A stretch of DNA of 64,000 nt from Gautieria morchelliformis (taxonomy: Eukaryota > Basidiomycota > Agaricomycetes > Gomphales > Gomphaceae), in the NCBI GenBank assembly GCA_015179125.1, contig WHVA01000063.1, positions 124,001-188,000 on the forward strand, in the 5' to 3' direction. The translations under genes and the position numbers were made by a program. Under the pieces are notes generated by a model that saw only the letters and a list, made by a program, of their open reading frames with translations, was not told the DNA's origin and made no database searches. Of the stretch, positions 11,482 to 20,901 are shown in pieces. Position 1 is the first letter of the stretch. Every line of letters begins with the position of its first letter.

Positions 11482-11717
11482 TGTAAGGACCCGAGCTAGC
11501 TTACTAACGCCGAGCCCTTACAGACTCCGACCGACTAAAGATAGAACTAGAAAAACATATAAGATCAGACATATTTCATGTATATAATTTTCGAGACTCT
11601 TAGTACCCACCTATCGAAGGTTGACTCAGACTGGTTATATCGAGTGTTGCACCTCTTAAGAACTCGGTCTTCTCAGTTTGTCGCAAAATCTTTGAGCTCC
11701 GACTCACTTCCTTTACA
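11482..11717 (+). repeat. 5' LTR of gypsy-1
   Basis: Starts TGTAAGGACCCGAGC and ends CCTTTACA. It is 236 bp long. From 11542 on it matches the 179-bp 3' LTR at about 96 percent by eye, but it carries 57 extra bases (11485-11541) after the first TGT. Confidence 0.85.
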
Positions 11718-11821
11718 TTTTTTAACCCGTTCGCCGTCAACATCGAACTCGACACGGACTGATCACCCGCTGTTGAGTACCCAAAATCCAATTTTTTTTC
11801 TAACAACTCGAACACAGGAAC

Positions 11822-12796
11822 ATGGTGACTCGCTCTGGAAGAAGCTACGCTGAGCCTCACCACCACACAACGGCGCCGTCGAACAGCGGAAGCACTCCAC
11901 GGGACGTCGAAGAATCTTCGAACGATCCCAGAACGACTGAGATTAGCCCACTCACTTCGGTAAGTCGGTCCATCTCACCTGTGCCCGACTACGTCGGAAG
12001 AGAGGATGAGCCTGCAACGGTCACCTCTAGATTTGTCGTCGACTCAGTCGACGAGAGCTCGCTCCCTCCCGAGGTCGAAGCTGGAGCAGCGAGCGGTGCT
12101 CACGCCCCCGGCGTTGGAGGCACGCTCAGTCGCCCCCGCTTAGCGGACGGTGCAGACGATATGTCCGAGAGGACAGCTAGACACACGCTGCCGGGCTTGA
12201 ACGACCACACGTTTCCCAATGAGAGCGGCTCGGAGCCCGAGGGAAAGCACGATCAGGGTGACGGCTCACCAACGAAAGCCAATAGTCACATCGAGTCGCT
12301 ATTCTTCCCTGGCTGGTTCTCCAACGAAGAGTCAGCGACGGAAGGAACGGGGAGAGAAGAGGAACACCCCTCAACGCCCAGGTGGTCTGACTACGAGGGA
12401 TCAGAAGACCCTTTTGGGACAATCCCAGAGGGTTGGGCAAACGAGCCAGCTAGGGGCAAATCGAGATGTCGCGCCGCCCGTAGACCAAAGGTCGACGAGC
12501 TGGACGTGTACAAAACCTTTATGATGGGTATAATAGAGGATATGGACTCTGATACCTTGCGCAATATGATAAGGAGACGGGCTGACCTAGTAGAAAACCT
12601 GCCCATAAAAAATCAGGAGACTACTGTAACCTCAACAGACAACGTCACCTCGAGGCCATCCACGAAGGCAAAGAGGATGCAAGGATCGCGTCTCACGGCA
12701 AAGAAAAAGGGAAGTGGAGGGCGACTTCGCTCCCTGAAGCAAGGCCTGAGGAATCAGAGGATGACAACGTACTACTGGACGAGCAAGTCGCCATGA
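11822..12796 (+). CDS. gypsy-1 leader frame of gag
   Basis: A 324-codon frame starting MVTRSGRSYAEP, rich in Ser, Glu and Arg, with no known domain. Its start matches the gag start of gypsy-2 (MSTRTGRTYQ), so it is the N-terminal part of the gag product. It ends in a TGA that overlaps the next ATG (ATGA at 12793-12796). In gypsy-2 the matching region is one uninterrupted frame, so this boundary may be a frameshift or a stop-restart site. Confidence 0.7.
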   Translation: MVTRSGRSYAEPHHHTTAPSNSGSTPRDVEESSNDPRTTEISPLTSVSRSISPVPDYVGREDEPATVTSRFVVDSVDESSLPPEVEAGAASGAHAPGVGGTLSRPRLADGADDMSERTARHTLPGLNDHTFPNESGSEPEGKHDQGDGSPTKANSHIESLFFPGWFSNEESATEGTGREEEHPSTPRWSDYEGSEDPFGTIPEGWANEPARGKSRCRAARRPKVDELDVYKTFMMGIIEDMDSDTLRNMIRRRADLVENLPIKNQETTVTSTDNVTSRPSTKAKRMQGSRLTAKKKGSGGRLRSLKQGLRNQRMTTYYWTSKSP

Positions 12797-13923
12797 AACT
12801 ACACCAGACCCTCAACGGCAACGTAAGCGTAGAGCCACAGGAAAGGGGTAACTTACATTACCCTAAGAGGACTACAGCGGTGCTACCTGGCGTTTACCAG
12901 TTGAGGAATATGAGACCAGGCGATACGGCTCATCCATCCCTACCACATAGATATCAGCCCCCCGCAACTGTGCAGATACCACGGGACGGTTACCTTGCAA
13001 AAACGCTGTTTAGTAAGAAATTCCCCCCCGTGGACCTAGACATTGATTCAGACGAGTCGGATACTACATCCTCAAGTGACTCAATGGCTAGATACAGAGC
13101 TAAACGAAAGAGACAAGCTTACAAGGAAAAACTGAAACATCGCGTGAAGAATGCCTCGAGTGTAAAAATCTCAGAGCCAGATCCGTACGACGGCTCTGCT
13201 GACTTCGACACGTTCGAACAATGGACCTTCGAGGTTAACAACTGGTTTGAAATGACTGACTTCCCTAAGAAATTCCGCGTAAGACATATGAAAAAATTTA
13301 TGAAAGGAAAAGCGGCGAAATACTATATGACCTTCGTGGCTCCACAAGCTGATTCATATACGGTCGAGACGTTAGGAAAAGAGCTGTTTGACTTCTGCTT
13401 CCCAGCACGGTTCAGACAACAAATGCGCACCAAGTTCTATGAGGCCTCCCAAGGAAAGAAGATGATCCGGGAATTCATACGGAATCTTCGCTCCCTAGCA
13501 ACAAGGCTGCCCGATATAACGGAGTTTCATCTCGTCCAGCAGCTGTGGAACGGCGCGAATAGCTACCTGAGATTAGAATGGACGAAAGCGGGTATGTCTG
13601 ACGAATACACGGACCTTGTAACCCTGGAAGAGGCCGCAGAGAGGTTTGAACAGGCGGAACACCTAAGACTTTACGAGGAGCGTAGGAACTCGCTGCGCCC
13701 CAAAGATGACTTCAAAAACTCACCGAGAAAACGGGACGACTACCCGCGCCCGGACTCTGGAAGACAACGATCAACACAGTCAGGGTCGCGAACAGCTAGG
13801 ACCCCAAGAACTACAAGCCGTTCAGCGCAAGGGGGCGGGACCGGGCGGTATCCCCAACCCGTAACAAGGCCGGGCCACAGCCTAGACAAAGCCCACAACG
13901 CTCGAGAACGGCTCCTCAGCTAA
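12793..13923 (+). CDS. gypsy-1 gag (capsid region)
   Basis: A 376-codon frame with a Retrotrans_gag-type capsid: the stretch EPDPYDGSADFDTFEQWTFE, then KAAKYYMTFVAP and LPDITEFHLVQQLWNG. The matching gypsy-2 region (MLAFMSGKAQQYFMTF and so on) confirms homology. A frameshift near 13870 separates it from the zinc knuckle that should follow. Confidence 0.8.
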   Translation: MKLHQTLNGNVSVEPQERGNLHYPKRTTAVLPGVYQLRNMRPGDTAHPSLPHRYQPPATVQIPRDGYLAKTLFSKKFPPVDLDIDSDESDTTSSSDSMARYRAKRKRQAYKEKLKHRVKNASSVKISEPDPYDGSADFDTFEQWTFEVNNWFEMTDFPKKFRVRHMKKFMKGKAAKYYMTFVAPQADSYTVETLGKELFDFCFPARFRQQMRTKFYEASQGKKMIREFIRNLRSLATRLPDITEFHLVQQLWNGANSYLRLEWTKAGMSDEYTDLVTLEEAAERFEQAEHLRLYEERRNSLRPKDDFKNSPRKRDDYPRPDSGRQRSTQSGSRTARTPRTTSRSAQGGGTGRYPQPVTRPGHSLDKAHNARERLLS

Positions 13924-15245
13924 CCGAGGAGCTGAAGGACGACCTGAGAGCAAGGGGACTTTGCTTCCTTTGCAGGCAGCAAGGCCACCTCTCACGAGAC
14001 TGCCCTGAAAGAACAAGCATCCCGCGAACGAGGGACGGGAAACCACCAGGGGTACAGGCCACCACGGTAAACGTGGGCGAAGACGTCGCAGACCTCGATA
14101 AGCTAGCAAAAGAACATATTGAACTTCAGTTAAACATGATGGAGAATATGACAGAGGAAAATAATACCGGTGGGGCTTGGGACCAACCACAGAGCGTTTG
14201 GGACGAACTGGCGGACAGGCTATCATCGAGAGTATCCCTCGCAAACTGTGAAATGCCCACACACGTATTAATGACTGGAAGATACACAATAGTCCCGGTA
14301 ACCACTCACTCGGTACTCATAAACGACCGCATGTTCAACATGCAGTATGTCATAAATAGTTCACGAATCCTGGATAACCACTTTGACTGCGTGCAATGGT
14401 TAGAATTCGAGAATATCCGTCGACATGCAGAAATTCCGCCATACCTACTTCGTTATTCGGGAAACATGTGGGCAGACCCGCGCCGAACCCTACGTACGAA
14501 TGCTACCGGTTCGAGATGGGACGGCGAATCCTGGTCTGACTTAGCAAACAACCCGAGAAGACTGAACAAACATCAGTTAGCCACTCAGGAAATAGAGAGG
14601 ACCGCTCACAACCGAAGGTGTGACGAACTCCGGGACAACCGAGAGAGCGCAAACAGTGGAAACGAATATGAGTTCTCGGAGGACGGAAGTGATGAGAATC
14701 TCTCACCGATAACGCGCTCAATAAGAAACCTAATCCCGCAAGAAGAGAATCCTGGGGAGGAACCGCCAACTCTAATATGGGACACCGACGGTGCGGACTA
14801 CGACGCTGAAGAATATGGGGAGGCCACAGAGGACATCTTAAAGAACACTTCTGCTAGGCCAATGACCGACACACGCGCTGTAAAATCGAGGGGAAAATTA
14901 GCAAAAACCCCACAGCAAACTCAAAAAATGGAACACAATGCCAGCAAGCCAAAAGACGTCAAAAGGGTAATACCCAAGGCAATCATAGTAACAGCTAAAA
15001 TAAATGGAAAGGACGTACGGGCGTTGTTAGACTCGGGCTCTCTGGCCGACTTCATCTCCACGACGCTGGTGGACCAGCTACACCTACCAGTGGAGCACCT
15101 AGCGAAACCCTTACCATGCCAATTGGCGGCATCGGGCTCGAGAACCATGATAACTTGCTCAACGACGGTGAATTTTGCCTATAATGAAATAAACGAACAG
15201 CGACGATTCGACGTCATCAACCTCGAAACTATGACATCATCTTAG
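13920..15245 (+). pseudogene. gypsy-1 zinc knuckle and protease
   Basis: Starts in a new frame with a CCHC knuckle (CFLCRQQGHLSRDC) near 13965-14010. An acidic linker follows, then an aspartic protease with the active-site motif ALLDSGSLADFIS near 15020-15060. It stops after NLETMTSS, where one missing base breaks the expected protease end; the correct frame continues from 15240 as LGTPFLFQHKVMLGFNP. Confidence 0.8.
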
Positions 15246-15274
15246 GCACACCTTTCCTCTTTCAGCACAAGGTA

Positions 15275-16234
15275 ATGCTGGGATTCAACCCAGCAAGGGT
15301 GTCAGTGGTATCCGCAATGTCGGAAAGATTAACAGGCCCGGACGTTGCTGAAATAAGCTCTATGGCAGCGGACGTAGTAGAAGGAGGTTTAGAAAAACTA
15401 CGCACCGAATTAAGGGCCTACGTGAATGACATATGCAAGCCAGCTGGCCAAACGCCGCTCCCTCCTCTACGAGAAATAAATCACACGATACCCATAATAG
15501 ACGAAAATCTCACCTACTCGTGGCGACCTTCCAAATGTCCCGAAGCGGTGAAACACCTTTGGAGAGAGAAACGGGACTCTTACCTAAGCACGGGGAGATG
15601 GCATTTTAGACCTGGTCGAAACGCTGTACCGATGCTAATAGTATTAAAGAAACCTGGTGAAAACGGAGAAACCAGGATCAGAACGGTATTGGACAAAAGA
15701 GAACAAAATAAGAACACAAGGAAGCTGGCAAGCCCTCTCCCAAATATGGAGACAATACTCACAAACATACTCCGACACCCGTACAGAACATTGATCGATG
15801 GAAGAGATGCCTACGAACAAATTCATGTCGTAGACGAGGACGTGCACCGCACGACCTTTAACACACCAGACGGCACGATGGAAAGCTTGGTGATGCAGCA
15901 GGGTGATTGCAATGGCCTGGCCACATACCAAGCACTGATGAACCACATCTTCGGACCATATATCGGTATCTTTATGGACGTCTACTTAGACGACATAATA
16001 GTGTACTCTAACACAATAAAAGAACACATAGAGCACTGTAAGCTAATAATAGATATTCTGAGAAAAGAGAAACTATACCTGTCAACGCCTGACAAACTCC
16101 AGTTCTTTGCCAAAGAACTGAAGGTACTAGGTCACGTCATAGACACACGAGGACTAGTCATTGATCCAGAAAAAGTGGACAAAATTCTGAACTGGAAAAC
16201 TCCACCAGGAAGGGATCAGCTCGCTGCCTTATAG
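15275..16234 (+). pseudogene. gypsy-1 reverse transcriptase
   Basis: Contains the RT motifs RTLIDGRDAYEQIHV, FNTPDGTMESLVMQQGDCN and the catalytic YLDD box (FMDVYLDDIIVYS, near 15976-16014). The frame is lost near 16205, where the thumb and connection region goes on in another phase (QLAALIGTVSYITPNCKGI) and has a further stop before RNase H. Confidence 0.85.
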
Positions 16235-16329
16235 GGACTGTGAGTTACATCACACCTAACTGCAAGGGCATCAGGACCCCGATGGGTGTCCTAACGGAGA
16301 GAACGGGGTCCACGTCGATATGATGATGG

Positions 16330-17193
16330 GGCCCTACGGAGCAACAAGCATTTGACGACGTAAAGAAAATTGTACAAAACCATAGAGACTCACACAGAAT
16401 TGCCCTGGACTACTCTGCCAACGCTCCACGAATAAACCTGGTATGCGACGCAAGTCTAGGAGGCGCGGGAGGCATGGTATCACAGGGAAATGACCCGAAA
16501 ACCGTGGCTCCAATAGCATTCTGGTCTGCAAAATTCAATCCTGCACAACAGAACTATCCGGTGCACGAAAGAGAATTATTAGCCATAGTAGAATCTTTGA
16601 AACGGTTCAGGCACTTACTTCAAGGGGTACACTTCCGCATCTTTACAGACCATAAACCCCTGGAATATATCTTATCTCAAAAAAATCTGTCAGCACAACA
16701 ACACAGATGGATTGACGTACTAAGCGACTTCGATTTTGAAATAATATATATACCTGGAGAAGCGAACGTAGTGGCAGACGCGCTATCGCGAATGTATAAC
16801 GCAGAACCGGCAGGAATCATGAGAGCGGCGTCGGAATACATAATTGGGGAAGACGTACCAACAACGATAACTGAAATAAGACGAAGACCCTGTTCTCTGA
16901 AGACTGGACACGAGGCCAACGCATCCTTACTGATGCACCTAAACGCAACCGGTATCGATGGTCGGCCAATAGGGAAAACACGAGCCGGGCATACTATAAA
17001 ACCGCCGAAACAGTACGACGATGCCAACGTAGCGGTAAAACCACTTACCACGAACCCCACCACGGAAACAGTCAGAGAGAGAAAGGCCCCCAGAGGGAAA
17101 CGAAACTGGAGGGCGCAAAGAAAATCCTCTGACGCCCGCAACGTGGCCGCCCCATCCATTTCGGTCAAACCCCAAGCCGGGACACCGGAATAA
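16330..17193 (+). pseudogene. gypsy-1 RNase H and linker
   Basis: Open from about 16330: GPTEQQAFDDVKKIV, LVCDASLGGAGGMVSQG, FWSAKFNPAQQNYPVHEREL and FRIFTDHKPLEYIL, then IIYIPGEANVVADALSRMY. This is the RT connection plus RNase H with its D, E and D residues. A stop at 17191 in the linker before integrase divides it from the next part. Confidence 0.8.
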
Positions 17194-17241
17194 GACACAG
17201 ACCCGGAAATCGAAGCTCCTCAAATTAACGAGGATTTATAT

Positions 17242-19549
17242 GTGGCTGCACCATCCTTTGAAGAAATGATATCGATGTTCGACCCCTCATTTAAATTCCC
17301 GACTATTTTAAAGGAACAGTATCAAAAAGACAAATTTTTTAAAGGAATAATCGATAATTTACAACACAACGACAATTTTCTAATGCAAGACGGCTTGCTT
17401 TACATCAAGATGAGTGGTGAACCACGCCTCTGCATCCCGGATGGCGCCCACGGAAACAAAGGAATAAAAGAATGCATAATATCACACGCGCACTCCTTAT
17501 TAGCGCATCTAGGAAGCCGTAAGACGTACTGTAATAACCTGCAGGATCACGTATGGAATCTATGCAGACATGAAGGTTTATTGTGAAAGCTGTCACACAC
17601 ATGTGCCGTCGCGAAACCGGTAAACCAGAAACAGTATGGAAACCTGAAACCACTAAAAGTCCCAAACCGCCGCTGGCAGCAGATCGGTATCGACTTCGTG
17701 GGACCACTCCCGATATCCTGCAATAGAAGTGGCGAATTCGATATGATAGGACTGGGTCTTGAAGCTACCCGCAATCAAGTTCGCATTCAACAGCGCACGA
17801 TCGGACACGACAGGGTTTACTCCTTTCTTCCTGAATTTCGGAAGCCTACCAAGGCCGATGATATGGGACTCGGGGAGAGAACAGATGCCAGGAGTGAGGC
17901 GTTTTGCACAGAAACTGAAAGACGCCCTGATAACTGCACATGATTCAATTCTTACCCAGCGAGTGAAACAGACCTACGCGGCTAACAAGAAGAGACGGCC
18001 CGCCCCTTTCAAGGTAGGGGACCTAGTATACCTGTCAACAGTGAACCTGAAGCTCCCAAAAGGAAGGGCTCATAAGCTATCACCAAAATACATAGGTCCC
18101 TACAGAATAACAAATGAGTTAGTAAAAGGATCAACTTACAAACTGGCCTTACCGAATGAGCTGCTAGCGTGCGACATACACCCCGTATTCCACGCTAACC
18201 TATTACGCATACATATCGCAAATGATGATCGATGTTTCCCAGGACGAGCCGTGACACAGGTTACCGATCTAGGGGACGCCCCGTTAGAATGGCACGTGAA
18301 AAGACTAGAAACGCACTGTAAGTCCGGAAAGGACGCCTGGTTACGGGTCCTATGGCAGAGCAATGACAGAACCTGGCTTCCCTTCGCATCAGTGAAACAT
18401 CTGGCAGCATTGGATGCTTACCTGGAGGAACAAGACATAGCTAGCATCGATGATCTGCCGAACGGCACCAGACAGCCCCCTCCGGACATCGAACAAATAT
18501 TGGACTTACCAGAATGGAAAAGCACTACGCCCACGATCGACAGCAACGCAATCACGCTGACAATACCGATCGACAGAGACATTCCCTATAAAAAGAGGGA
18601 TAAGACAGGTCTGAAGCTGACAGTGACACTCACCCCTATGTCTGGCAATGACACCCCACAACCCGCTCCCCCGACTACTCAGCAGCTGTGGCACAACGCG
18701 TCCACGCTCCACGAATATGCTGGAGGACCGGACCCAGGACCCGCGCCCCCAGGCTACGAGGCCCGGTTGGCGGCGCAGTCATTCTACGCTGCCAACAGGC
18801 ACCCCCGCGAAAATCCTGACGACGCTATATCAGACATATCAGACGTCTTTAGCCACTTTGACTCGATATCGCAATACGCAGCGACTGACCAGGTGCCCGC
18901 TGTACAACAAGTACCCCCCCCGCCATCCGCGGCAGGTACGCACACCTATCCTCCCAGATACTATGGCGCGCCGTCTCCACAAGTTCCACCTCGAAACGCT
19001 GCTGCATATGGACACCCCCCCTATCAGCGGACGCAGACGAGTCACTCAGAGTACTACTCACCGTACCGCGTCCCCGCTCGAGTGCGACATGAGATACCCG
19101 AAGAGAGCTTTATGGAGCGTTACGCCTCCTTCGGCCTCTTCCAGCAGATCAACGATAGGGCTATGGCCAACTATAACTCCGCCTTCGACCATGGGCAACG
19201 ATCGTTCCGAGGAGGACGTCGAGGGAGGGGAAGGGGGAGGGGTGCCACCGATGGTCAGCAGTCGGACAGGGACCGTGCACCCAGGCGCAACGACGGCCAG
19301 ACCCGCGTGCCCAGACAGCACCCTAGGAATGCGGCGGCTGGCCCTAGCCAGCCCGCACCCGCGGCGCAGGCAGCTGCTCCACCACCGGCTGCAAACGCGT
19401 CCGAACCTGGTATGTTACCTGAAAATCCGCGCTCAACACTATCAGCCGCTGATGAACGAGCGTTCGAAGCTGTGGTCCAGCAAATCATCAACGGCGTGGC
19501 CGAATTGGCCACTGGAACCGAAGAGGATATGCTGGACGCTGCCGACTAG
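17242..19549 (+). pseudogene. gypsy-1 integrase remnant with long C-terminal tail
   Basis: The H2C2 zinc-binding part is present (ISHAHSLLAHLGSRKTY, then a shifted frame with CESCHTCAVAKPV). The first core segment GIDFVGPLPIS is seen at 17690-17715. The sequence then jumps from GEFDMI to LKLPAIKFAFNSA near 17750-17760, which removes the second catalytic Asp and the Glu, about 140 residues. From 17759 one frame of 596 codons holds the integrase C-terminal SH3-like part (FKVGDLVYLSTVNLKL, KYIGPYRI, HPVFHANLLR) and a tail of about 330 residues: Pro-rich, then an RGG box (FRGGRRGRGRGRG, near 19205-19245), then Ala/Pro-rich. The tail has a counterpart in gypsy-2. Confidence 0.8.
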
Positions 19550-19611
19550 ATACCAGGGTTAGTACTCACTTTCTTTGCTGGATTCAGGGATAGGGTGTTC
19601 ACTACCTTGTA

Positions 19612-19626
19612 GCGAAGGAGGGCGAG
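19612..19626 (+). other. Polypurine tract of gypsy-1
   Basis: GCGAAGGAGGGCGAG lies directly before the 3' LTR; gypsy-2 has the similar CAGGGAGGGCGAG in the same place. Confidence 0.75.
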
Positions 19627-19805
19627 TGTTAGAACTAGAAAAACATATAAGATCAGACATATTTCATGTATATAATTTTCGAGACTCTTAGTACCCACCT
19701 ATCGAAGGTTGACTCAGACTGGTTATATCGAGTGTTGCACCTCTTAAGAACTCGGTCTTCTCAGTCTGTTGCAACACCTTTGAGCTCCGACTCACTTCCT
19801 TTACA
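19627..19805 (+). repeat. 3' LTR of gypsy-1
   Basis: A 179-bp LTR from TGTTAGAACTAG to CCTTTACA. It is followed by the duplication CCCAT at 19806-19810. It lacks the 57 bases seen in the 5' LTR. Confidence 0.9.
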
Positions 19806-19923
19806 CCCATGGTCCGTAACAAACGTTCGTGCATTCAGGCGGCTCTTGCTGACTGTTTACACAGTCTTTTGCTAGTTTCAAATTACACAGCTGAACCCGT
19901 CTCTTTCTTTCGGTCGGATAAAG
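19806..19923 (+). repeat. MENQ unit copy C, middle fragment
   Basis: CCATGGTCCGT and ACAGTCTTTTGCTAGTTTC through GGTCGGATAAAG match 6032-6205 of copy A with an internal gap. The left end is the gypsy-1 duplication and the right end (AAG) the T1 duplication. Confidence 0.8.
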
Positions 19924-20061
19924 CACCACATTTTAGGCCAAAAAATCACCTGGCCACTTTTGTATCAATTTTCAAATAATATCCAACTTTCATCCAGAAG
20001 TCACATCGGGGTGTCACCGGGTTTATCCTTGGATGAAATTTGAAATATCTCGTGTGGAAAG

Positions 20062-20378
20062 TGTAGCGGTTATGCGCAGTACTAATAGTAATGAAGCCTC
20101 AGTGAATGGTCAGTTCACTGAGTATATATAAGTACTCTACCTAATAGTAATGAAGCCTACATGATAGTAAGTATACCATTAGGATACATAATGGGATGGG
20201 GGCACGTACCTCAGTGAACGGTCAGTTCACTGAGGGGTTAGCGATTGTGGAGCGAGTAGATATAGGGCCTCGGTCAAACTTGACCGAGGCCAGTAATACT
20301 ATTTTACTAGACGATGATAGATCCTTCCCCTAACCTACTTGGCCCTGCGTTCTCCGCTTATCGACCCTGACTCCAACA
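20062..20378 (-). repeat. 3' LTR of copia-1
   Basis: 317 bp from TGTAGCGG (plus-strand view) to CCAACA. It holds strong hairpins: GGCCTCGGTCAA pairs with TTGACCGAGGCC across 2 nt, and CTCAGTGAAC pairs with GTTCACTGAG. Confidence 0.95.
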
Positions 20379-20385
20379 CTCCCCC

Positions 20386-20901
20386 TTAAGCCGAATGTAG
20401 ACCAAGTAAGGCGTTCAGGTGTAGAACCTTGTGTCGGGGGAGGGCTTTAGTGAATAAGTCGGCAGCCATGTCATCTGTTGGTACGTAGTCGATGTACAGT
20501 AGCTGTCTCTGTACCGCGTGACGTATGAAGTGATACCGTATGTCGATATGCTTGGTCCTTGGGTGATACTCGTCATTCTTTGTGATAGATATCGCAGAGA
20601 GGTTGTCGAGGTGGATGGTGATGGGCTGGCTGAGTGGTCGGGCGATCTCTGCCAGGAAGGCATGTATCCACAAAGCCTCCTTCGCGGCATGAGTCGCTGC
20701 GACGTATTCCGCCTCCGTTGTTGACAACGCGACGATCGGCTGCTTCTTGGAACTCCAAGACACAGCGCCTCCATCGATCGTGAACACGTACCCCGAGATC
20801 AAGTGTCGGTGTTCTTGTGATGCCCAGTCAGCATCAGAAAACGCCTCTAGTCCCCTGCGAGAACCGCCGATAGTTAGGGCCACGTCCTTCGTGCCCTTCA
20901 A
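20386..20901 (-). pseudogene. copia-1 RNase H
   Basis: Contains LEAFSDADWASQEHRHLISG, VSWSSKKQPIVALSTTEAEY, HLDNLSAISITKN and the end motif RTKHIDIRYHFIR, then DLFTKALPRHK. A one-base loss just before its start separates it from RT. Confidence 0.9.

Larger units (their letters stand above)
11482..19805 (+). mobile_element. Ty3/gypsy LTR retrotransposon gypsy-1, defective
   Basis: LTR to LTR element flanked by the 5-bp duplication CCCAT (11477-11481 and 19806-19810). Order on the plus strand: LTR, gag leader frame, gag, zinc knuckle, protease, reverse transcriptase, RNase H, integrase, a long RGG-bearing tail, polypurine tract, LTR. The order protease-RT-RNase H-integrase marks Ty3/gypsy. It is broken by frameshifts near 12793, 13870, 15230 and 16205 and by loss of the integrase core near 17750, so it cannot move alone. 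It sits in the upstream part of MENQ unit C; the empty site is readable in copy A near 6022-6036. Confidence 0.93.

Noticed and set aside
11539..11541. gypsy-1 5' LTR starting at 11539 to equal the 3' LTR length
   Set aside because: That start reads AGA instead of TGT and leaves no site duplication, whereas 11482 gives TGT and an exact CCCAT pair.
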